Source: an uncultured Oscillospiraceae bacterium (lineage in GTDB: Bacteria; Bacillota; Clostridia; Oscillospirales; Ruminococcaceae). From it: 49,040 nucleotides of DNA. Under the pieces are notes generated by a model. The model did no database searches. It was not told where the DNA came from and saw only the letters and a program-made list of their open reading frames with translations. The stretch spans positions 1 through 49,040 of the forward strand of contig CAKSKG010000018.1 in assembly GCA_934464775.1 (NCBI GenBank). The letters are read 5' to 3'. Shown here one piece after another: positions 1 to 6,028 of the stretch. The position numbers were made by a program, and so were the translations under genes. How positions within the stretch are numbered: the stretch's first letter is position 1; each line of letters begins with the position of its first letter.

Positions 1-76
1 TTTATGTGCAAGATGACGGAAAATCTGCAAGCAGATGAGGTACTAAGGCTTTAGCCGGTGGTTTTTAGAGGTGACC
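1..76. repeat. Partial copy of a dispersed palindromic element
   Basis: These 76 bases are identical to 44937-45012, the right half of a complete 172-bp element at 44841-45012. The left half lies outside the window. The end carries the terminal repeat TGGTTTTTAGAGGTGACC. It sits about 115 bases upstream of the tRNA promoter. No ORF is present, so a MITE-like or structured-RNA repeat is the best description. Confidence 0.85.
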
Positions 77-192
77 TGAATACTATTATACTATATATAA
101 GGCGGAATGTCAAAGGTTTTTTGATGAACAAGCCATATTCGGCGGCGCAGAAAAAAATCTCAAAAAAATTTCGGATTTTTTTGAAAAAACAC

Positions 193-221
193 TTGACAAA
201 TCGGAATGAGTGTGATATACT
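193..221 (+). promoter_or_regulatory. Promoter of the tRNA-Gly/Arg/His operon
   Basis: TTGACA at 193-198, a 17-bp spacer, TATACT at 216-221, with an extended -10 TG. An A/T-rich tract containing AAATTTCGGA lies just upstream and may act as an UP element. The tRNA-Ser promoter at 48444 has a very similar layout. Confidence 0.85.
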
Positions 222-283
222 TTAATAGTCGCTTGAAGAGGTCATGAATGTGACAGTCAACAGCATTGAATTGAATATAAAGT

Positions 284-357
284 GCGAGTGTAGTTCAATG
301 GTAGAATCCCAGCCTTCCAAGCTGGTTGCGTGGGTTCGATTCCCATCACTCGCTCCA
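284..357 (+). tRNA. tRNA-Gly (TCC)
   Basis: Complete cloverleaf of 74 nt. The acceptor GCGAGTG at 284-290 pairs with CACTCGC at 347-353, followed by discriminator T and an encoded CCA at 355-357. The anticodon loop reads CTTCCAA, giving anticodon TCC (glycine, GGA/GGG codons). The TTCGATT T-loop is present. First gene of a three-tRNA transcript. Confidence 0.96.
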
Positions 358-360
358 TGT

Positions 361-437
361 GCGCCATTAACTCAGCTGGATAGAGTAACTGCCTTCTAAG
401 CAGTAAGCCGCTGGTTCGAATCCAGCATGGCGCGCCA
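361..437 (+). tRNA. tRNA-Arg (TCT)
   Basis: Complete 77-nt tRNA beginning three bases after the tRNA-Gly CCA. The acceptor GCGCCAT pairs with ATGGCGC, discriminator G, CCA encoded at 435-437. The anticodon loop CTTCTAA gives TCT, decoding AGA/AGG. The T-arm GGTTCGAATCC is standard. Confidence 0.96.
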
Positions 438-440
438 TAT

Positions 441-518
441 GGTGGATGTAGCTTAGTTGGTTAAAGCGTCGGATTGTGGTCCCGAAGACCGTGGGTTCGA
501 ATCCCATCTTCCACCCCA
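441..518 (+). tRNA. tRNA-His (GTG)
   Basis: Anticodon loop TTGTGGT gives GTG (histidine). Base G441 is the extra G-1 typical of tRNA-His and can pair with discriminator C515, which supports the identity. CCA is encoded at 516-518. The acceptor stem has one T-T mismatch at its sixth pair. Third and last tRNA of the operon, followed directly by a terminator. Confidence 0.95.
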
Positions 519-520
519 CC

Positions 521-552
521 AAACAGCATTCTGAAAAGGGTGCTGTTTTTTA
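521..552 (+). terminator. Terminator of the tRNA operon
   Basis: AACAGCA at 522-528 pairs with TGCTGTT at 541-547, followed by a T run. It separates the tRNA operon from the small gene at 590. Confidence 0.85.
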
Positions 553-589
553 TATCTTGAATCAAGACGTATGATAAGAGGTAAGACAT

Positions 590-883
590 ATGAAAAAGCT
601 TCGTTTCTCGGATATTGTCGGCAAGACCATGCTTGTTGGGCTTACATATTATTCGGAAGAAAATGATATCATAGAGCGCAGGCAGCTTTGGGGAATTGTT
701 GCCGAAGCCGACAGGTCACATATTCAAATCAGGCAGAATAACGGTGAGATGTTTTCTCTGCCCTCCGATTTGTCCGCAATAGAAAAAGCTGCACCTGGGG
801 AGTACCGCCTGCATTCAACAGGCGAAGCAGTGCGTGATCCCGATTTTCTCTCAACATGGAGCATTACTGTGCCGAATGAATAA
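590..883 (+). CDS. Conserved hypothetical small protein (97 aa)
   Basis: Encodes a 97-residue soluble protein with no signal peptide or membrane segment. A ribosome site (AAGAGGTAAG) precedes the ATG. The sequence alternates short hydrophobic stretches and turns. It contains a DNGE-like segment (here NNGEMFSLPSDLSAI, about residues 49-63) and a PGEYRL motif near residue 69. I recall similar small conserved hypotheticals in several bacteria, but no function. A small beta-barrel fold is possible (inference). It lies between the tRNA terminator and the bidirectional terminator at 907, so it appears monocistronic; no clear promoter of its own was seen. Confidence 0.75.
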   Translation: MKKLRFSDIVGKTMLVGLTYYSEENDIIERRQLWGIVAEADRSHIQIRQNNGEMFSLPSDLSAIEKAAPGEYRLHSTGEAVRDPDFLSTWSITVPNE

Positions 884-906
884 TAATCGTCCGAAAGGCA
901 AAAAAT

Positions 907-940
907 AAGCCGCCGCATTTCCGTTATGCGGCGGCTTTTG
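907..940. terminator. Strong bidirectional terminator
   Basis: A perfect 12-bp stem (907-918 with 926-937) closes a 7-base loop. T runs follow on both strands: plus strand after 936, minus strand at 905-900. It ends the gene at 590-883 and, on the minus strand, the noncoding transcript starting near 2268. Confidence 0.9.
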
Positions 941-1149
941 TTCTTTTTTATGCGGTATTACCGCGCTGAATTTTCGGGCGGACTCACTCCTGTCTTATCA
1001 GTTATTTTTCATGATCCTTTTAATCATAAACATCAGCCCTTTATATAAATTCAGATCTTATCCGAAGAAAAATCGTTATTATACTCCGGTCTTTAACGCT
1101 CCACCGGATCCAACTCCTATCATTATTATTAATGTTCGTTGTCACACTA

Positions 1150-1790
1150 ACGTGCCATCGGAATAACCTCCACAGTTATATTTTTGATATAGCTTAGCGG
1201 TTCATTGGTCTGAACTCCTATCGTAAGATTTTATCAAGTGAAAGCTGAATAACCTGTTGGACTCACGCCTTTCAAAGAATTTCCGAAGATAAGCTTAGCC
1301 GTTCATTGGACTGAACTCCTTATCGTAAGATTTTATTAAGTGAAAGCTGAATAACCTGTTGGACTCACGCCTTTCAAAATATTTCCGCAGATAAGCTTAG
1401 CCGTTCATTGGACTGAACTCCTATCGTAAGATTTTATCAAGTGAAAGCTGAATAACCTGTTGGACTCACGCCTTTCAAAAAATTTCCGAAGATAAGCTTA
1501 GCGGTTCATTGGTCTGAACTCCTTATCGTAGATTTCATTAAGTGAAAGCTGAATAACCTGTTGGACTCACGCCTTTCAAAATATTTCCGAAGATAAGCTT
1601 AGCCGTTCATTGGACTGAACTCCTTATCATAAGATTTTATAAAGATAAACCGAATTATCCTTTGGACTCACGCCTTTCGGTATATTTTCAAGATATAGTT
1701 TAACAGTTCATCGGACTGTGCTCCTTGATTTCATTTTTATCCGAAGTTAAGCTGAATAGTGTTTCGGACTCACCTCAATCTAAAAGTTAT
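1150..1790 (-). repeat. Tandem array of twelve ~51-bp units (A/B alternating, ~101-bp period)
   Basis: The plus-strand GGACT/GGTCT core occurs at 1207, 1259, 1308, 1361, 1410, 1462, 1511, 1563, 1612, 1663, 1713 and 1766, with intervals of 49-53 bases. Odd and even units form two families. A units read GGAGTTCAGTCC and B units AAAGGCGTGAGTCC on the minus strand. The copies at 1207 and 1511 share two substitutions and lie 304 bases apart, suggesting duplication of a three-pair block. Degenerate units continue at about 1160, 1106 and 980, and a related core occurs at 2095. Both families can fold as hairpins; see the findings. Confidence 0.93.
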
Positions 1791-2274
1791 TACGGGTTCT
1801 CCTGATTCTTGTCATAACAGCCACACCCTTCATAATCTTTGATCGTCTGCGAAAACCGTGCTGCCTTTTGGGTACAAAAATACCGCTCTGGCTTCAGCAT
1901 TCCGGAACTGAATATCAAGCGGTGAATTATCTATACGTTCGGTTTGATTCATTCGGCACACTTGCCGCCGTCGGAGCGATTTCGGACGATCCGTCCGTTC
2001 GTTTAACTCCCGTTTATTTTACCTCGTATTTAAATTCGAGCCGCTGATACCGGCGTTCGCAGATATCTGCTGTGATTCTTCAACCGCTGCCATCGGACTC
2101 GCTTCCTTTCCAAGTAAAATTTGAACTTCGCCCGTTCCTGCCCTTGCTGTGTATTCTTGCACCGTCGGACCCTCGGAACGATTACCTGCGTGTTCATTTG
2201 CTCTCGGGAACCGGAACCCTTCGGACGTTCGTCTCTTGAACTTGTCCTCTGCGTCTTTCCTGTTCCTTGACTAT

Positions 2275-2303
2275 ACTATACCACAACGATTATGCAAAGT
2301 CAA
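2275..2303 (-). promoter_or_regulatory. Minus-strand promoter of the noncoding unit
   Basis: On the minus strand TTGACT (2303-2298), a 17-bp spacer, then TATAGT (2280-2275). The predicted start is near 2268. It is divergent from the DUF1292 promoter at 2363. No conventional gene lies downstream on this strand before the terminator at 907. Confidence 0.82.
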
Positions 2304-2362
2304 TAGATTTCAACATAAAATCTTCTACATATTTTGTGCAGAATTTTCGGTGCAAATATACA

Positions 2363-2391
2363 TTGACAATTTGCAGGAATTGTAGTAAAAT
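2363..2391 (+). promoter_or_regulatory. Promoter of the DUF1292 gene
   Basis: TTGACA at 2363-2368, 17-bp spacer, TAAAAT at 2386-2391; the start codon of the DUF1292 gene is 70 bases downstream. Confidence 0.82.
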
Positions 2392-2460
2392 AATAATGTT
2401 GGCTGTGATTGTATCATATGATATCAGCCGAAGCTTATGAAAATAAAGGAGGATATTGTA

Positions 2461-2772
2461 ATGAGCGAAGAATTTACAAATGAAAATGCCGATCTCTTTA
2501 CTCTGGTAGATGAGGACGGCGTTGAGCAGACTTTTGAGTTTGTTGACGAATATGAGGATAACGGCTTCGTTTATTATGCCCTTGTTCCTTATTATGACGA
2601 TCCAACCGAAATGGTAGACGCCGATACAGAGCTTGTTGTTCTCAAGGTTGAACAGGACGAAAACGGCGAAGATATTCTCTCGACAATAGATGACGATGAT
2701 GAATATGAGCGTATCGGTCAGATCTTCATGGACAGGATCCAGGAAGCATATGACGGGGAAGACGACGAATAA
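2461..2772 (+). CDS. DUF1292 family acidic protein (103 aa)
   Basis: Small, very acidic cytosolic protein of the DUF1292 family, widespread in Firmicutes and of unknown biochemical role. The family pattern of a beta strand (FTLVDEDGVEQTFEF) followed by YYALVPYYDD and a LVVLKVEQDENGED block is visible, ending in a run of Asp/Glu. I chose the ATG at 2461 because AAAGGAGG lies at the right distance. An ATG 24 bases upstream overlaps that site and would add eight residues. In many Firmicutes this family sits beside ruvX (yrrK) and alaS genes; here it stands alone behind its own promoter and before a terminator. Confidence 0.88.
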   Translation: MSEEFTNENADLFTLVDEDGVEQTFEFVDEYEDNGFVYYALVPYYDDPTEMVDADTELVVLKVEQDENGEDILSTIDDDDEYERIGQIFMDRIQEAYDGEDDE

Positions 2773-2790
2773 TAATATCCCGAATATCCG

Positions 2791-2826
2791 ATGCCCTTTG
2801 TGCGTATGCATGAGGGGCATTTTTAT
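2791..2826 (+). terminator. Terminator after the DUF1292 gene
   Basis: ATGCCC at 2791-2796 pairs with GGGCAT ending at 2820, followed by TTTTTA. Confidence 0.75.
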
Positions 2827-2880
2827 ATGCATTTCAAAAATCTGCCGAAAAAGTATGCATAAAATCGGCAGGATTACCGA

Positions 2881-2910
2881 TTGAAATTATGGCGGCGCTT
2901 GTAGTATAAT
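2881..2910 (+). promoter_or_regulatory. Promoter of the PP2C gene
   Basis: TTGAAA at 2881-2886, 18-bp spacer, TATAAT at 2905-2910. Confidence 0.78.
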
Positions 2911-2972
2911 AGATAAGGAATATACCCGAAAAGATAAAAAAGGGAACAAAAGATAAAACTCGGAGGAATAAA

Positions 2973-3725
2973 ATGTATTACTGCTGCGGAATTACCGACA
3001 CAGGCTGCGTCCGTGACCATAATGAGGACGCTTTTCTGATAAACCGCAATGTTGTGACGGAGGCTCGCAACGAAACTAATCTGAAATATCCGTTCATAGT
3101 GGCGGTGGCAGACGGCGTTGCAGGTGAGGCCGACGGCGAGGTCGCATCATCAATGGCATTGAAGATGCTCTCGGGCATAAGACCCAATAAAAAGACAGAC
3201 TATAAGAAAAAGGTTATGAACATACACAACAAGCTGCGCAAATACGGCATGACCCATGAAAAGTCCGCCAATATGCAGACAACATTATGTGCGCTTGCTG
3301 TTGACGGTGACGGAAGCCACCACATTATAAACGTGGGAGATTCAAGGCTTTACCGTCTTAGAAACGGCTGCATAAAGCAGCTCTCCACCGATCAGTCGCT
3401 GGTGCAGATGCTGTATGCCAACGGCAGGATCACTCACGAGGAAAAGCTTTATCACAAGCACAGAAACATAATTTTTCCCGTGCTGGGAAATCTTGCGTCC
3501 GATCCCGAACCGCAGATAATCGAGATCGACCCCATACAGTACGGCGATGTTATTCTTATCTGCTCGGACGGCTTGTCCGATTATCTGACACAGGGCGAAT
3601 TTGAGGAGATCATGGCGCTGCCCCTTCGTTTGTCCAAGCGCTTGTCAAAGCTCACCGAGACAGCCAAGAAGAACGGCAGTCCCGATAATATCACAGTCCT
3701 TGCAGTCTCCAATACGGTTGACTGA
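2973..3725 (+). CDS. PP2C-family serine/threonine protein phosphatase
   Basis: Metal-dependent protein phosphatase of the PPM/PP2C (Stp1/PrpC) family, expected to remove phosphate from Ser/Thr residues in the cytosol. All core motifs are visible: RDHNED (residues 14-19), ADG at 46-48 with acidic metal ligands, GDSRLY at about 122-127, SDGLSDY at 198-204 and DNITVL near the C-terminus. At 250 aa it is a single catalytic domain with no membrane or sensor part. The start is supported by CTCGGAGG. It is monocistronic between its own promoter and terminator. The usual partner, a PASTA kinase, is not in the window; the kinase-like protein at 36024-37748 looks catalytically inactive. Confidence 0.93.
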   Translation: MYYCCGITDTGCVRDHNEDAFLINRNVVTEARNETNLKYPFIVAVADGVAGEADGEVASSMALKMLSGIRPNKKTDYKKKVMNIHNKLRKYGMTHEKSANMQTTLCALAVDGDGSHHIINVGDSRLYRLRNGCIKQLSTDQSLVQMLYANGRITHEEKLYHKHRNIIFPVLGNLASDPEPQIIEIDPIQYGDVILICSDGLSDYLTQGEFEEIMALPLRLSKRLSKLTETAKKNGSPDNITVLAVSNTVD

Positions 3726-3740
3726 AATATTGTATCTATG

Positions 3741-3788
3741 TCCTTTCCGAACAGCATCGTAAAACTGTTCGGAGAGGATTTTTTTATT
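3741..3788 (+). terminator. Terminator after the PP2C gene
   Basis: TCCGAACAG at 3746-3754 pairs with CTGTTCGGA at 3765-3773. The stem continues outward with TCCT/AGGA, and a run of seven T follows. Confidence 0.88.
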
Positions 3789-3847
3789 TTATAAAAGAAA
3801 ATATATAATAAAAATTAAAAAAATCACCGATTTTTACGTTTCGGCTA

Positions 3848-3876
3848 TTGATTTTTTTTGCGTAATGAGTTATCAT
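3848..3876 (+). promoter_or_regulatory. Promoter of the S24 repressor/TerD operon
   Basis: TTGATT at 3848-3853, 17-bp spacer, TATCAT at 3871-3876. I saw no GAAC-N4-GTTC type box here. Confidence 0.7.
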
Positions 3877-3939
3877 AGTATTGTAAGCAAAATTTTTATT
3901 TTCGCTGTGCAAAAATAAATTGTGAAAGGCCGATCCTGC

Positions 3940-4587
3940 GTGATAGATAAATCTGCTGTTTCTTTGAAAATTTACAGCCGCCGCCGTGAAATGAAAATGA
4001 CCCTTAATGAGGTGGCGGAAAAGGTGGGTGTTGCCGCTTCCACTATCCAGCGCTATGAAAGCGGTACCATATCAACTCCGAAAATACCAGTTCTGAATGC
4101 TATCGCAGCCGCTCTTGAGGTCAATCCCGCATGGCTGTGCGGCAGCAGCGAGGTAAAGGAAATGCCCTCCAACGTTGTTCCCGCAGATATGACAAATATG
4201 GTGCAGGTGCCTGTTATAGGCAGGGTCGCCGCAGGGCTTGCCTGCCATGCCGAGGAAAATATCGAGTATTATGAGTACACTTCCGCCGATATAATGGTGT
4301 CGGGGGATACTTATGTATATCTAAGGGTCGTGGGCGATTCCATGAGCCCCAAGATACTTGAGGGCGATCTTGTGCTGGTCAGATGTCAGGACATTGTTGA
4401 CAGCGGTGATTATGCGGTAGTCCTTATCGACGGCGAGGACGGCGTTGTTAAAAAGGTGATGTTGGGACGGGATTACGTTGAGCTTATCAGCGAGAATCCA
4501 TATTATCCTCCCAGACGCTTCGAGGGCAGCGATATGGACAGGATCCGTATCTTCGGCAAGGTCGTCGAAAGCAGAAGAAAATTCTGA
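3940..4587 (+). CDS. XRE-HTH / S24 peptidase transcriptional repressor
   Basis: LexA/CI-like regulator. An N-terminal XRE helix-turn-helix (about residues 8-68, with a STIQRYESG recognition segment) is joined to a C-terminal S24 domain. The candidate autocleavage site is Ala98-Gly99 in RVAAGLA. The nucleophile is Ser134 in GDSMSP and the general base is Lys171 in GVVKK. Such proteins usually dimerise on operators and cleave themselves after RecA activation (family knowledge). The HTH is of CI/XRE rather than LexA winged-helix type, so it is not canonical LexA. I chose the GTG at 3940 because AAAGG lies 10 bases upstream; another GTG at 3922 would overlap that site. It is followed after 12 bases by the TerD-domain gene, so the two are probably one operon. 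Confidence 0.87.
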   Translation: MIDKSAVSLKIYSRRREMKMTLNEVAEKVGVAASTIQRYESGTISTPKIPVLNAIAAALEVNPAWLCGSSEVKEMPSNVVPADMTNMVQVPVIGRVAAGLACHAEENIEYYEYTSADIMVSGDTYVYLRVVGDSMSPKILEGDLVLVRCQDIVDSGDYAVVLIDGEDGVVKKVMLGRDYVELISENPYYPPRRFEGSDMDRIRIFGKVVESRRKF

Positions 4588-4599
4588 TGAGGTGCAGAC

Positions 4600-5910
4600 A
4601 TGATGAACAGTGATGATATCAGAAAACTGCTGGAAAGACCCGATCTTACGGGAGCGGTGAAGCTGCCTGCCGGTGAGTTTGAGGGGCCTTTTAAAATAAA
4701 CCGTGCCTGTATCGTGGCAGGAAACAATACTACGCTCTGGACAAGGCAGGGACCTGTGCTGGAGGTCGCTTCACGGGGCGTAGTGCTGAAAAATATGCAG
4801 ATAGAGGTCACGGGCGATTCGGAGAATGACACTGCCGTTGTGTGCCGTGCTTCGGACACACGCTTTGAAAATATTACCGTTTACGGTCAGCTGTCGGGCG
4901 CAGGCAGTGAGGACGGCTGCTGGGGGCTGCCAAAGGTGCTTGCTCCCGGGAAGATCCCTGCCGATAAGCCAATATCAATGCTGGCGGAGATATATACCCC
5001 AACGGCTGCGGATATTACGGTCAATATATCGGGCATTACAGTTACACCCACTCATGTTGAGGCAGGAGTGAATGTGCTGCGCTTTGATGTGGAGGCTATG
5101 TCCTCGGGAACGGTGATATACGGCGACATCGAGGTGCGTTCGGCTGTTATCAGGCGTATTTTCCTGAGCATGACTGCCGAAAGCGGCATCATCGCCGCAG
5201 ACGGACAGTATCTTTACCGCCTGCCCGAGAATTTCGGCAGTGCGCCTGCTCCAAAGGCATATTCCGAGCCTGCTTCTCTGCCCCGAAGCTTCGGAAACGG
5301 TGCCGCTTCGGCTCCGTATTCGGGAAGCACCGCTCCTATGGTGAACCGTGCCCATGATGCGGCTGCCGCAAATGTGCTGAACAACGGCAGGCTCACAAAG
5401 GGTCAGCGCATCTCGGTAAATGATATTCTTGGAAGTGAGATAACTGCGGAGCTTTTCTGGTCCTCTATGGAGGTGCAGCTGGATATCGACGCATATGTTT
5501 TCCTGCTGAATGAGGATAACAAGGCGGAGAATGACGGCGATCTCGTTTTCTTCGGAAATACATCGGGAGCAGAGGGAGCTGTTATGTACAGCGACGACGG
5601 CAGACACCGCATCATGCGGATAGATCTTGATAAAGTCCCCCGTGCCGTTCAGCGAATATCGCTGGCTTATTCAATATACGGCGACGATCCCGCAAATAAT
5701 TTCAGCCAGCTGAAAGGCGGCTGCGTTATGTTCAGGAGCGGCGGAAAAACTGCGGAATTTCCGCTGAACGGATTGTTTATGGAAACTACCGTTGTGGCTG
5801 CGGAGCTTTACCGCAGGGGAGATATCTGGAAGATATGCGCCGTTGGACAGGGCTATCATGACGGACTTCGCAGGCTCTGCGAGAGCTTCGGGCTCAATAT
5901 CATAGATTGA
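4600..5910 (+). CDS. TerD-domain protein with an unusual N-terminal half
   Basis: 436-residue protein. The C-terminal ~190 residues look like a TerD domain of the tellurium/stress-response family: VQLDIDAYVFLLNED, then GDLVFFGN, a DDGRHRIMRIDLDKVP block and AAELYRRGDIWKICAVGQG. TerD domains bind calcium and occur in membrane-associated stress modules. The N-terminal ~240 residues are not TerD. They begin with a segment resembling a beta-helix cap (FKINRACIVAGNNTTLWT, then GVVLKNMQI) and end in an Ala/Pro/Ser-rich linker. The gene begins 12 bases after the S24 regulator, with GAGGTG as ribosome site. No other ter genes are nearby. The role is unknown; membership of a damage-induced operon is inference from the S24 neighbour. 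Confidence 0.8.
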   Translation: MMNSDDIRKLLERPDLTGAVKLPAGEFEGPFKINRACIVAGNNTTLWTRQGPVLEVASRGVVLKNMQIEVTGDSENDTAVVCRASDTRFENITVYGQLSGAGSEDGCWGLPKVLAPGKIPADKPISMLAEIYTPTAADITVNISGITVTPTHVEAGVNVLRFDVEAMSSGTVIYGDIEVRSAVIRRIFLSMTAESGIIAADGQYLYRLPENFGSAPAPKAYSEPASLPRSFGNGAASAPYSGSTAPMVNRAHDAAAANVLNNGRLTKGQRISVNDILGSEITAELFWSSMEVQLDIDAYVFLLNEDNKAENDGDLVFFGNTSGAEGAVMYSDDGRHRIMRIDLDKVPRAVQRISLAYSIYGDDPANNFSQLKGGCVMFRSGGKTAEFPLNGLFMETTVVAAELYRRGDIWKICAVGQGYHDGLRRLCESFGLNIID

Positions 5911-5924
5911 ATCCCATCGTGCTA

Positions 5925-5953
5925 TTGCAAAACAGGAAAATATATGTTATACT
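5925..5953 (+). promoter_or_regulatory. Promoter of purB
   Basis: TTGCAA at 5925-5930, 17-bp spacer, TATACT at 5948-5953. The leader of about 70 bases shows no evident riboswitch. Confidence 0.72.
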
Positions 5954-6028
5954 ATAATAGTAATTCTTTTTTACAGAAAAGTAAATAAATTTATTGGATA
6001 CCCATTAACCGAAAGGATTGAAAATCAG

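Larger units (their letters stand above)
900..2268 (-). ncRNA. Candidate large noncoding RNA with a tandem hairpin tail
   Basis: Seen: a consensus minus-strand promoter (2275-2303) and a strong minus-strand terminator (907-937, T run to 900) bracket about 1.37 kb with no ORF of ordinary size. The 5' part (about 2268-1790) has many short hairpins, for example GGAC plus GTTC (2223-2230) pairing with GAAC (2238-2241) and GTCC (2244-2247), CGGACG/CGTCCG at 1983-1997, and the palindrome GCAGATATCTGC at 2059-2070. The 3' part is an array of ~51-nt units (about 1150-1790), with degenerate units continuing to about 980. Inference: it is transcribed as one structured RNA. I do not recognise the sequence. 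ROOL or GOLLD relatives, or an unrelated repeat RNA, are possible. Four tiny ORFs in the 5' part could mean some coding content. Confidence 0.6.

Noticed and set aside
1150..1790. CRISPR array
   Set aside because: The regular spacing invites the idea, but there are no unique spacers: the whole 101-bp period is repeated, units are imperfect, and no cas genes are present.
2148..2385. Plus-strand ORF of 78 codons in the promoter region
   Set aside because: It crosses both divergent promoters, has no ribosome site, and is low-quality sequence for a protein.
2290..2832. 180-codon minus-strand ORF
   Set aside because: It runs antisense through the DUF1292 gene, which has a promoter, ribosome site and family match; this is a shadow frame.
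3940..4587. Calling the S24 regulator LexA
   Set aside because: The HTH is of XRE/CI type rather than LexA winged helix, and no SOS-like box lies at its own promoter.
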